From: Patescibacteria group bacterium
GTDB lineage: Bacteria; Patescibacteriota; Patescibacteriia; Patescibacteriales; GWC2-42-12
Direction: 5' to 3'
Assembly (NCBI GenBank): GCA_018817545.1
Contig: JAHITL010000037.1
Location: forward strand, 1 to 5,598
DNA: 5,598 bases
The notes below the pieces were generated by a model. It was given only the letters and a program-made list of their open reading frames with translations, searched no databases and was not told the DNA's origin. The position numbers were made by a program, and so were the translations under genes. Of the stretch, positions 1 through 5,598 are shown piece after piece. The stretch's first letter is position 1. Each line of letters opens with the position of its first letter.

Positions 1-20
1 AGATTTTGGTTTTTATTTAA

Positions 21-57
21 GGGCCTATCGCCGAATACAGTATTCGACGATAGACCC
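21..57. repeat. Palindromic dispersed repeat, copy 1
   Basis: An 18-base left arm (21-38) and an 18-base right arm (40-57) are inverted complements around one central base; 16 of 18 positions pair. On the + strand the two exceptions are C/A mismatches. In RNA read from the minus strand both become G-U wobbles, so the hairpin would be unbroken. The element is clearly richer in G+C than its surroundings. It ends 9 bases before the GT4 start codon at 67. A related, larger copy lies at 1251-1331; the 27 bases 31-57 match 1305-1331 at 22 positions. It may be a REP/MITE-like dispersed element, a transcript 3'-end stabiliser or terminator for a gene to the left, or a leader hairpin for the GT4 gene. 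The palindrome and its relation to the second copy are directly visible; any role is inferred. Confidence 0.85.
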
Positions 58-66
58 ATAAAAAAT

Positions 67-1248
67 ATGAAAATTTGTTTGATTAATAATTTGTACAAAC
101 CTTATACTCGTGGTGGAGCGGAAGTTATTGTTGAATTAATTAGTCAAGGATTGCTTAATAAAAATATTGAGGTCGTGGTAATTTCTACTATGCCTTTTTT
201 TGTTAAAAATTTGCCAATTGTTGAAAATAAAATAAATATAAAAAATTATTATTTGTCTAGTAATTATTATAATTTAAGTAAAATGCCTAAATTTTTTAGA
301 TTGTTTTGGCATTTTTTTGATTTATTTAATTTTTTTATTTGTAATAAAGTAGAAAATATTTTAATAAAAGAAAATCCTGATATTGTTATAACTCATAATT
401 TAAAAGGTTTAAGTTATTTATTGCCTAGAGTTATTAAAAAATTAAGAATTAAACATATTCATTATCTTCATGACATTCAGTTAATTTATCCTTCGGGTTT
501 AATGATTTATGGACAAGAACAACAAAATCAGAAATTTTTTGCTAAAATATATCAGATAATTTGTTGCAGATTGTTTGGTTCTCCTGATACTGTTATCAGT
601 CCATCAAAGTGGCTATTAGATTATCATAAAAATAAAAAGTTTTTTCCAAATTCAAAAAAAATAGTTTTAGCCAACCCCACTCCAGTATTTGCTAAAAATT
701 TTAAAAATAAATTAATTAAAAATAATGTTTTTCAATTTCTTTATGTTGGTCAAATTGATGACCACAAAGGAATTATTTTTTTGATTAATGTTTTTAATAA
801 GTTGATTAAAGAAAATAAAAAAAATATTAGCTTAATAATTGCTGGTGATGGTTCTAAATTAGATGATATTAAAAAAAATATTAATAAAAAATATATTAAT
901 ATTTTAGGAAAAATTGATAGAGAAAGCGTTGCTAAATATTTAAATCAAGTTGATTGTCTTATTGTTCCATCTCTTTGTTATGAAAACTCGCCAACAGTAA
1001 TCTACGAAGCTTTTAGTATGGGACTGCCTGTTATTGCGTCTAAAATTGGCGGCATAACAGAATTAATGAAAGATAATCAAGAAATGCTTTTTGAACCTGG
1101 CAATAAAGATGATTTGATTAATAAAATACTGTTTGTAATAAATAATCCAGAAGAATTAAAAAAAATTAGCCAAAAAGAATTAGAATTTATAAAAGATTTG
1201 AGTTTAGAAAAATATTTAGAAAAATTATTAAGAATTTGTTGTGATTAA
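67..1248 (+). CDS. Family 4 glycosyltransferase (GT-B fold)
   Basis: This complete 393-residue protein is a typical-length cytosolic or membrane-associated GT4 enzyme. Such enzymes transfer a sugar from a nucleotide-sugar donor to a lipid-linked glycan or other envelope acceptor with retention of configuration. The N-terminal Rossmann half starts with a beta strand (ICLINN) and the GGAE signature at residues 16-19. His110 (THN) and His135-Asp136 lie where acceptor-domain residues usually sit. The C-terminal donor half starts near residue 221 with VGQIDDHKG (227-235). The usual Arg of the GRL..KG motif is Gln here (Gln229), a tolerated variant, and Lys234 is kept. GDG follows at 260-262. The diagnostic EX7E motif is Glu306...Glu314 (YENSPTVIYEAFSMG), followed by PVIAS and GGITE. 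There is no signal peptide or membrane span. The start at 67 puts the core strand at the N-terminus, as the family expects; no Shine-Dalgarno is seen. Copies of one palindromic repeat lie on both sides. Donor and acceptor cannot be assigned. Confidence 0.93.
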   Translation: MKICLINNLYKPYTRGGAEVIVELISQGLLNKNIEVVVISTMPFFVKNLPIVENKINIKNYYLSSNYYNLSKMPKFFRLFWHFFDLFNFFICNKVENILIKENPDIVITHNLKGLSYLLPRVIKKLRIKHIHYLHDIQLIYPSGLMIYGQEQQNQKFFAKIYQIICCRLFGSPDTVISPSKWLLDYHKNKKFFPNSKKIVLANPTPVFAKNFKNKLIKNNVFQFLYVGQIDDHKGIIFLINVFNKLIKENKKNISLIIAGDGSKLDDIKKNINKKYINILGKIDRESVAKYLNQVDCLIVPSLCYENSPTVIYEAFSMGLPVIASKIGGITELMKDNQEMLFEPGNKDDLINKILFVINNPEELKKISQKELEFIKDLSLEKYLEKLLRICCD

Positions 1249-1250
1249 TA

Positions 1251-1331
1251 GGATTTGTCGCCGAATACCCCGCATTTGCGGGGTAGAAAATTTCAAATTT
1301 TATACCGAATATGGTATTCAGTGATAGACCC
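1251..1331. repeat. Palindromic dispersed repeat, copy 2 (expanded)
   Basis: The outer arms 1251-1269 and 1313-1331 pair at 17 of 19 positions as + strand RNA, counting three G-U wobbles. They are homologous to the arms of the repeat at 21-57. Between the arms lie a perfect hairpin (1266-1274 with 1277-1285), a perfect 7-base A/T inverted repeat around one base (1287-1293 with 1295-1301), and a small hairpin (1302-1306 with 1313-1317). The whole could fold as a branched cloverleaf-like structure. The heptamer CCGAATA occurs at 1261-1267 and again at 1305-1311, as if about 44 bases had been inserted into a copy-1-like element. The element fills the convergent gap: it begins 3 bases after the GT4 stop codon, and its last base is the last base of the stop codon of the minus-strand gene. 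It is probably also where both convergent transcripts end. Confidence 0.8.
1266..1285. terminator. GC-rich hairpin, possible bidirectional terminator
   Basis: A 9-bp perfect stem (TACCCCGCA / TGCGGGGTA) closes a TT centre, so the realistic RNA loop is about four bases. It lies between the convergent GT4 gene and the large membrane-protein gene, where a shared terminator is expected, and it is by far the most stable short hairpin in this gap. Against a classical intrinsic terminator, no U-run follows immediately on either strand: the + strand continues GAAAATTTC and the minus strand TTCGGCG. The role is inferred from position and stem strength only. Confidence 0.4.
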
Positions 1332-3289
1332 TAATATTCAAAAACATAAACTTCTCCATTATTAATTTTCTGCCAACTTTTTGCTGATAACTTTGCTTCT
1401 TCTAAGATTTTTGAAAATTGATTCCAATATTTGTTAAGAACAAAAAAACCTTGATTAACTCCAGCTAAATCCATAGCTTGCTTCATAGTTTCTTTAGAAG
1501 GTGTTTGATAGACCATATCAAGATAATATTTATATAGCGGTCCGCCTGTTGGGATTGGATAATAAAATATATTATTTTTATAATAGTGATTAAAGCCAAA
1601 TTCGCGCAATGCCGCTGCGCTTACTTGTTGATTGGCTAATACAATATACTTATCTGTTTTATTATTTTCTATCCATTGCACAGCCTTAATGTCGTTGTTT
1701 GAAACAGTATAACCACGTGAATTATAGAAACGATCAAAACGTGGATAAGATAAATAAATAGAAGTAGTTAGTAATAAAATTAAAAATATTGACCAAATTA
1801 TTTTTATATGAAAATTTTGTTGAAGTAGTTTATGTAATAAATAGTGTAATGTAATTAAAATAAAAGGTAGTAGAAAAAAAATACTAATTAATAATATTCT
1901 TGATGAGAAATCATTTCTTTCGTAATTGATTAAAAAACTAAAAGCGATTTTTTTAGTTATAAAATAAGATAATAATAAGGCTGATGCCATAATAAAATAA
2001 ACTTTTAATATGCGACAATTATTTTTATGGCGATAGGCTAAAATTAATCCAGTCAAAATTAAACAAGCAAAAATTAAACCAATATTAAATCCATAAAGAT
2101 AAATAAAATTAAAAATAAAATTATCTTGGTTTGGAAAAATAAATTTAGGCCAAATATTTGAGTTTTCTAAATTGCCACTTTGACCAGTGTTTAGAGTTTT
2201 TTCTAAAAAGTAAAAAACTAAAGGTAGAATAATAACAGTTATGGCACTAATTAGCCAAAAGCTATATTTTTTAATTTTAGAATTATCAGTATGAAAAATT
2301 GTTAATAGTATTGCAAAAAGTAATGTTGGTAGACCTGCTAGTGGTTGAATTGTTAATGTTGCTAAAGCTAATAGGTATATTAAAAGTAAATCAGCAATAT
2401 TGGCGCAAGCTATTCCTAATAAAATAGCTAACAGTAAAAAAAGATAAGCTAAACTTTGTGGGGTTGTAACAATAAAAAAAGAGTAGGGGAGTATTAAAAG
2501 AGATAGAGATAATAATGGAATAAGGCGATTAGATAAGAACCATTTAGCAAGTACTTTATATAGAATCATTGGAAGAAAAAGCGCTGCAAAAAAGGGGACT
2601 AGTAATTTATCTAGCCAGATAATTGGAATGCTTGTAAGTTTATGCGCAATTACAATTAAGCTATATTGACCAAGATAATAAAGTGGTTTTGGATCTACTG
2701 AGCCTGTTTTATCTATCAATTCCATTGTTGCTCTATGGATAAAAGGATCAAATCCATAGCCAATTTTATAAGTAATCCAAGCAACGGAAAATGATAAAAA
2801 ATAAAAAGCGCTGATTAAAAAAATTAAGAAATTTTTATTTGATGAATTATTAGCGCTTGTATTATAATCTCTAAAAATTAATACTAATAAAATAAGCCCT
2901 GTTAAACCATATCCAAAGAAAAACCAGCCAGAAACAACTTGCCATGGAGATACTATTGATTCAGTCGTTTGTTTGGAATAAAGTAAATAGAAATTTGTTA
3001 TTAGACACAATAAATAGCTTAAGATTAATGTAAAATCAACAAAATTTAATTTTTTAATTGGTGATAATCGTAGTAATAAATTATGCCTTGTTGTTATTGT
3101 GAATTTTTTATTGATAAAGGCAAAAAAAGTAGAAAAAATTATTGCTAAAACTATACTTAATTCTACTCCTAGCTTATTAAGGTTATAAAAATAATAAACA
3201 GAAGCGCCGCTAATAATTAGACACAAGACAAATATCAAAATTGCTGTTAATATAGAGTTGTAGCTTAGTTTAATGTTAAGTTTTATCAT
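1331..3289 (-). CDS. Polytopic membrane protein, possible GT-C-type glycosyltransferase
   Basis: This complete 652-residue protein is not a family I can name. By eye it has about 14-16 hydrophobic spans between residues 11 and 514, followed by a soluble domain of about 135 residues (516-652), probably on the outer face. Five spans (about 12-35, 42-60, 83-104, 116-139, 153-175) precede a loop containing GYGFDPFIHR (177-186) and DPKPLYYLGQYS (199-210). The Asp181...His185 pair in a loop after a membrane span resembles the acidic, metal-binding or catalytic first external loop of GT-C enzymes such as STT3/PglB and PMT, but here it comes after five spans, not one. The tail begins NNDIKAVQWIENN (531-543), an arrangement often seen in the C-terminal domains of polytopic glycosyltransferases, and contains TGGPLYKYY (581-589). 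If it is GT-C, it would use a polyprenyl-phosphate-linked sugar. It is divergent from the pgsA-like gene and convergent with the GT4 gene. The ATG at 3289 has no Shine-Dalgarno upstream. Coding status is secure; the enzymatic role is tentative. A transporter or polymerase-like envelope protein is the alternative. Confidence 0.88.
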   Translation of the reverse strand: MIKLNIKLSYNSILTAILIFVLCLIISGASVYYFYNLNKLGVELSIVLAIIFSTFFAFINKKFTITTRHNLLLRLSPIKKLNFVDFTLILSYLLCLITNFYLLYSKQTTESIVSPWQVVSGWFFFGYGLTGLILLVLIFRDYNTSANNSSNKNFLIFLISAFYFLSFSVAWITYKIGYGFDPFIHRATMELIDKTGSVDPKPLYYLGQYSLIVIAHKLTSIPIIWLDKLLVPFFAALFLPMILYKVLAKWFLSNRLIPLLSLSLLILPYSFFIVTTPQSLAYLFLLLAILLGIACANIADLLLIYLLALATLTIQPLAGLPTLLFAILLTIFHTDNSKIKKYSFWLISAITVIILPLVFYFLEKTLNTGQSGNLENSNIWPKFIFPNQDNFIFNFIYLYGFNIGLIFACLILTGLILAYRHKNNCRILKVYFIMASALLLSYFITKKIAFSFLINYERNDFSSRILLISIFFLLPFILITLHYLLHKLLQQNFHIKIIWSIFLILLLTTSIYLSYPRFDRFYNSRGYTVSNNDIKAVQWIENNKTDKYIVLANQQVSAAALREFGFNHYYKNNIFYYPIPTGGPLYKYYLDMVYQTPSKETMKQAMDLAGVNQGFFVLNKYWNQFSKILEEAKLSAKSWQKINNGEVYVFEY

Positions 3290-3320
3290 AATATTTATAT
3301 ATATTAATATAACACATTTT
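3290..3320. promoter_or_regulatory. Divergent A/T-only promoter region
   Basis: Only 31 bases separate the start codons of the divergent membrane-protein gene (minus strand, 3289) and the phosphatidyltransferase gene (plus strand, 3321), so both promoters must lie here or reach into the opposite gene. The tract is A/T except for two C residues. It contains a 10-bp perfect palindrome, ATATTAATAT (3301-3310). A -10-like TATAAC (3308-3313) sits 7 bases before the + strand ATG, and TATATA (minus strand, 3303-3298) sits 8 bases before the minus-strand ATG. Both spacings would place transcription starts at or next to the start codons. No convincing -35 box is seen. TATA-like hexamers are common by chance in DNA this A/T-rich, so the individual boxes are weak evidence. 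Confidence 0.45.
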
Positions 3321-3935
3321 ATGCTAACTTACAGCCGATCAAATCACTCAAAAGAATTTCAAAAAGCAAACAAAATTTTTTGGCATGACAAATTTTTAGC
3401 AGCGACTATTTTAAAATTAATTCCTGAAATAATAAAGCCAAATCATTTGACTGTTTTTAGAATAATAGCTACGCCAGCAGTTGTTGTTTTAATGGTTTAT
3501 GAACAGTATTATATTGGATTAATAGCTTTTTTGTTTATAGCTTTTACTGATGCATTAGATGGTTCAATGGCCAGGACTCGCAATCAAATAACTGAATGGG
3601 GTAAAATATACGATCCGTTAGCTGATAAAATATTGATTGGTTCTATGGTGTTTGCTATTGTTTTGAGATATATTGATGTTTGGACTGCTGTGGCTATTGT
3701 TGTTATAGAAATAGTTTTCATAATTACAGCATGGATTAGAATTAAAAAACAAGATGGTAAAATAGTACAGGCAAATATTTGGGGAAAAATTAAAATGTTT
3801 CTTCAGGTCGCTGGTGTGGTAATTTTGCTTCTAGCAATTATTAATAATTGGGCATCTTTATTACCATTTGCATCTTATGCTTTATATTTAGCGATTGCTT
3901 TTGCTATTGTGAGTTTATTAACGCATGGGATATAA
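3321..3935 (+). CDS. pgsA: CDP-alcohol phosphatidyltransferase, PgsA-like
   Basis: This 204-residue integral membrane protein carries the full catalytic signature of the family: Asp77-Ala-Leu-Asp80-Gly81, Ala84-Arg85, Gly94, Asp98 and Asp102 (D-x2-DG-x2-AR-x8-G-x3-D-x3-D). The four Asp residues bind the two metal ions and activate the acceptor alcohol. PNHLTVFRIIATP (40-52) and NIWGKIKMFLQ (152-162) match the PgsA subgroup, which condenses CDP-diacylglycerol with glycerol 3-phosphate to give phosphatidylglycerophosphate, precursor of phosphatidylglycerol. About six membrane spans follow the usual topology (near 45-60, 64-76, 104-116, 120-138, 160-175, 182-200). The first 40 residues form a longer, partly amphipathic N-terminal extension. 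The ATG at 3321 is preferred over an in-frame ATG at 3273: the latter would overlap the divergent gene by 17 bases and add 16 residues encoded by the A/T promoter tract. It ends 50 bases before the GT39-like gene on the same strand. The superfamily is certain; glycerol phosphate as acceptor is probable, not proven, since related enzymes use inositol phosphate or other alcohols. Confidence 0.9.
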   Translation: MLTYSRSNHSKEFQKANKIFWHDKFLAATILKLIPEIIKPNHLTVFRIIATPAVVVLMVYEQYYIGLIAFLFIAFTDALDGSMARTRNQITEWGKIYDPLADKILIGSMVFAIVLRYIDVWTAVAIVVIEIVFIITAWIRIKKQDGKIVQANIWGKIKMFLQVAGVVILLLAIINNWASLLPFASYALYLAIAFAIVSLLTHGI

Positions 3936-3946
3936 AGTTATAAAGT
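3931..3946. repeat. 8-bp tandem duplication over a stop codon
   Basis: TATAAAGT occurs twice in direct tandem (3931-3938, 3939-3946). The first unit contains the TAA stop codon of the phosphatidyltransferase gene (3933-3935). It is probably a slippage product in A/T-rich DNA. It does not change the reading frame of either gene. Confidence 0.6.
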
Positions 3947-3950
3947 TAAT

Positions 3951-3970
3951 GTAGTTCGATGTGAAGACCC
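3951..3970. repeat. Possible degenerate half-copy of the palindromic repeat
   Basis: Bases 3956-3970 (TTC, then GATGTGAAGACCC) align with the right arm of copy 2 at 1317-1331 (TTC, then AGTGATAGACCC), sharing about 14 positions with three single-base gaps. They share the GACCC end with both full copies. No matching left arm is present, so it cannot form the hairpin. Like copy 1, it lies just upstream of a glycosyltransferase start codon (15 bases before the ATG at 3986). The match is short and gapped and may be chance. Confidence 0.3.
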
Positions 3971-3972
3971 TT

Positions 3973-3978
3973 TATAGT
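3973..3978 (+). promoter_or_regulatory. -10-like box before the GT39-like gene
   Basis: TATAGT matches the TATAAT consensus at five of six positions. It ends exactly 7 bases before the ATG at 3986, so transcription would begin at or next to the start codon and the mRNA would be leaderless or nearly so. The same 7-base spacing is seen for TATAAC before the pgsA-like gene. No good -35 hexamer is visible 16-18 bases upstream. If the box is not used, the gene is probably read from the pgsA promoter across the 50-base gap. Confidence 0.3.
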
Positions 3979-3985
3979 AGTTTTT

Positions 3986-5598
3986 ATGTTTAAAAAGTTA
4001 TTTAATTATTTAAAAATAAATTGGCGTGGCTTAATATTAATTATTGTGGCCATTTGTTTTTTTATTGGCACTAGTAGTTTTAATTATTTTACTCAAAAAG
4101 ACAATTTTGTAAAATGGTCATCGCCAGATGAAACAGCTAATTATACTTTTGCTAAACTCTATGGTAAGCAAAATCAGTTGCAATTTTTTGAGCCTGCAGG
4201 TTTTTATGCTAGCGATATTGTAGCTCCACGAAGTTTTCGTTCTGATAATGGTTGGCTTAAGCCAGTCAGTTTTTTGGGAATCATTTTAATTTATGGCAAA
4301 ATTGCTTCTTTTACTAGTTTAAAAATAATACCTTTTTTAACACCAGTATTTGGCGGTCTTGGAATAATCTTTTTTTATTTATTGATGGCTAGAATTTTTA
4401 GTCGTCGTGATGCTTTTATCGCTTCATTGCTTTTAGCTTTTTTTCCTGTTTATATTTATTATAGTGCTCGTAGTATGTTTCATAATGTTCTTTTTATAGT
4501 GTTATTAATAATAGGCTTTTATTTTGCGACATTTTTGTCATCTAAAAAGATATCTAAAAGATTAGTTGATTGGAAAGGACTTTGTTTTGCTGCTTTGAGC
4601 GGTGGTTTTTTTGGTTTGGCAATTATTACTCGTACGTCAGAGCTTATTTGGCTTGGACCAATGTTAATAATTTTATGGTTATTTAATATTAATAGAATCA
4701 GTTTAACTAAAATTTTAATTTTTATTTCTTTTCTTTTCCTAGCTTTTTTACCTGTTGCAAATTGGAATAAAGTTCTTTATGGCTCATATTGGCAGGGAGG
4801 TTATCCTGAAATGAATAACTCTATTATTGAGGTGGCTAAAACTAGCGGTAACTTAGCTAAAGATACTTTGGGTAAGCAAGCAAATATGTCAGAAAAATAT
4901 CTTTTGATTAAGAATAGTTTGTCATTGCTTAAAAAAGATATTTTCTTTTTTGGCTTTAAATCAGATCTTAGTTTTAAAATGTTTGATAATTATTTTGTTA
5001 AAATGTTTTGGTGGTTGTTTTGGCTAGCTATTTTAGGATTATTAATATTTGTTTGCAAAATTAAACATTGGAAAATTAAAGATTATGCTTATTTATTTTC
5101 TTATATTATTGCTTCAATTATTTTGTTATTATATTATGGCAGTTGGAGTTTTTTTGATAATCCAAATAAAACTAGCATTACTATTGGGAATTCTTATACA
5201 AGATATTGGTTATTTATTTATTTAGGCTCTTTGCCTTTTGTTAGTATTGCAATTAATAAATTTTGTGATTTGTTTAAAAATAAAATCCTAGCCGTTATCG
5301 CAAAATCAACTATAGTATTATTTATTATTTTTATTTCCTTAGTTTTTGTTTTAATTGGTTCTGAAGAGGGTTTAATTCCTACTGCTACTAAACAAGTTGT
5401 TAGTTTTGAGCAATTTACAAGAATCTTAAAGTTAACAGAGAAAAATTCAATAATTATTGCGCGTTATCATGATAAATTATTATTTCCTGAACGTCGGATT
5501 ATTGTTGGTTTATTAGATGATCCTAATATGAATTATTTATATGCTAAACTAGCTAGAGTATTTCCTGTTTATTATTACAACTTTTCTTTTAAAGAAAA
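3986..5598 (+). CDS. GT39-like (ArnT/PMT-type) membrane glycosyltransferase, 3'-truncated by window
   Basis: The frame is open from the ATG at 3986 to the right edge: 537 codons plus two bases, with no stop reached. It is interrupted by the window, not broken. GT-C enzymes of this kind transfer a sugar from a polyprenyl-phosphate carrier to a lipid, glycan or protein at the outer membrane face. After a first span (about 15-32) comes an external loop with WSSPDETANY (44-53). Asp48-Glu49 match the catalytic acidic pair of the PMT/ArnT first loop. PRSFRSDNGWLKP (81-93) follows, then about ten more spans (including 95-110, 114-135, 142-159, 165-184, 199-215, 220-233, 242-258, 342-357, 370-384, 407-423, 440-458). 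YYSARS (158-163) and GNSYTRYWLF (401-410) are typical of bacterial GT39-like proteins. The tail from about 460 is soluble and contains IIARYHDKLLFPERRIIVG (490-508). With usual lengths of 500-650 residues, little is missing. An in-frame TGA at 3962-3964 with no intervening ATG, GTG or TTG fixes the start; no Shine-Dalgarno is present. The exact sugar and acceptor are unknown. Confidence 0.88.
   Translation, partial: MFKKLFNYLKINWRGLILIIVAICFFIGTSSFNYFTQKDNFVKWSSPDETANYTFAKLYGKQNQLQFFEPAGFYASDIVAPRSFRSDNGWLKPVSFLGIILIYGKIASFTSLKIIPFLTPVFGGLGIIFFYLLMARIFSRRDAFIASLLLAFFPVYIYYSARSMFHNVLFIVLLIIGFYFATFLSSKKISKRLVDWKGLCFAALSGGFFGLAIITRTSELIWLGPMLIILWLFNINRISLTKILIFISFLFLAFLPVANWNKVLYGSYWQGGYPEMNNSIIEVAKTSGNLAKDTLGKQANMSEKYLLIKNSLSLLKKDIFFFGFKSDLSFKMFDNYFVKMFWWLFWLAILGLLIFVCKIKHWKIKDYAYLFSYIIASIILLLYYGSWSFFDNPNKTSITIGNSYTRYWLFIYLGSLPFVSIAINKFCDLFKNKILAVIAKSTIVLFIIFISLVFVLIGSEEGLIPTATKQVVSFEQFTRILKLTEKNSIIIARYHDKLLFPERRIIVGLLDDPNMNYLYAKLARVFPVYYYNFSFKE

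Noticed and set aside
3..20. Possible C-terminal end of an upstream gene (five hydrophobic codons then TAA at 18-20), directly before repeat copy 1.
   Set aside because: The spacing mirrors copy 2 after the GT4 stop and the residues (ILVFI) are plausible for a membrane protein, but six codons cannot be told from chance. Frame 2 is also open, to a TAA at 59-61.
1..59. Minus-strand open frame from an ATG at 59 running off the left edge.
   Set aside because: It is encoded almost wholly by the palindromic repeat and has no Shine-Dalgarno, family similarity or coding bias that could be judged in so short a stretch.
300..1250. Long A and T homopolymer runs in the GT4 gene as evidence of frameshifting or pseudogenisation.
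   Set aside because: The reading frame is intact, all GT4 motifs are in order in one frame and the length is normal. The runs fit the base composition and encode Lys, Phe and Asn.
1287..1301. A/T inverted repeat as a stand-alone terminator.
   Set aside because: A 7-bp A/T-only stem around a single base would be very weak in RNA and is not followed by a U-run. It is better treated as part of repeat copy 2.
3290..3310. ATATTAATAT palindrome as a specific operator.
   Set aside because: In a tract made almost only of A and T such palindromes arise readily by chance, and no regulator gene is nearby.
3273..3320. Upstream in-frame ATG (3273) as the start of the phosphatidyltransferase.
   Set aside because: It would overlap the 5' end of the divergent gene and translate the A/T promoter tract. 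The downstream ATG at 3321 gives a protein of normal family length.
1..5598. CRISPR array, tRNA, rRNA, transposase, toxin-antitoxin, retron or defence-system genes.
   Set aside because: No regularly spaced repeats, cloverleaf RNA gene, transposase-like frame or defence-family motif was seen. All long frames are accounted for by four envelope-related genes.

Overview
The window looks like a chromosomal fragment of an uncultivated bacterium, most probably a member of the Candidate Phyla Radiation (Patescibacteria, Parcubacteria-like). This is inferred from four things. Base composition is very A+T-rich throughout (about three quarters by eye). The proteins are rich in Lys, Asn and Ile. There is a dense set of envelope glycosyltransferase-type membrane proteins next to a minimal phospholipid gene. 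No start codon has a recognisable Shine-Dalgarno sequence. The standard bacterial code fits: TAA and TAG end the three complete genes, and no in-frame TGA is needed. No rRNA, tRNA, CRISPR array, transposase or phage gene is visible.

Layout, left to right: (i) 21-57, a palindromic repeat just before a start codon. (ii) 67-1248 (+), a complete family-4 (GT-B) glycosyltransferase. (iii) 1251-1331, a second, expanded copy of the palindromic repeat, which fills the convergent gap and ends inside the stop codon of the next gene. (iv) 1331-3289 (-), a large polytopic membrane protein with a soluble C-terminal domain, possibly a GT-C-type glycosyltransferase of an uncharacterised family. (v) 3290-3320, a 31-bp, almost pure A/T divergent promoter region. 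(vi) 3321-3935 (+), a CDP-alcohol phosphatidyltransferase of PgsA type with a complete catalytic motif. (vii) 3936-3985, a 50-bp gap holding an 8-bp tandem duplication, a possible decayed half-copy of the repeat and a -10-like box. (viii) 3986 to the right edge (+), a GT39-like (ArnT/PMT-type) membrane glycosyltransferase cut off by the window after 537 codons. No gene-free stretch exceeds 300 bases.

The shared theme is the cell envelope. PgsA would supply an anionic phospholipid (phosphatidylglycerophosphate). The GT4 enzyme would act at the cytoplasmic face with a nucleotide-sugar donor. The two multi-membrane-span proteins would transfer sugars from polyprenyl-phosphate carriers on the outer face of the membrane. 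Their specific acceptors cannot be read from the sequence.

The most unusual material is non-coding. A dispersed palindrome family brackets the GT4 gene; one copy carries what looks like an internal insertion flanked by a 7-bp direct repeat, and a weaker third half-copy lies before the GT39-like gene. No clearly new multi-gene system (defence, toxin-antitoxin, retroelement) can be supported here.
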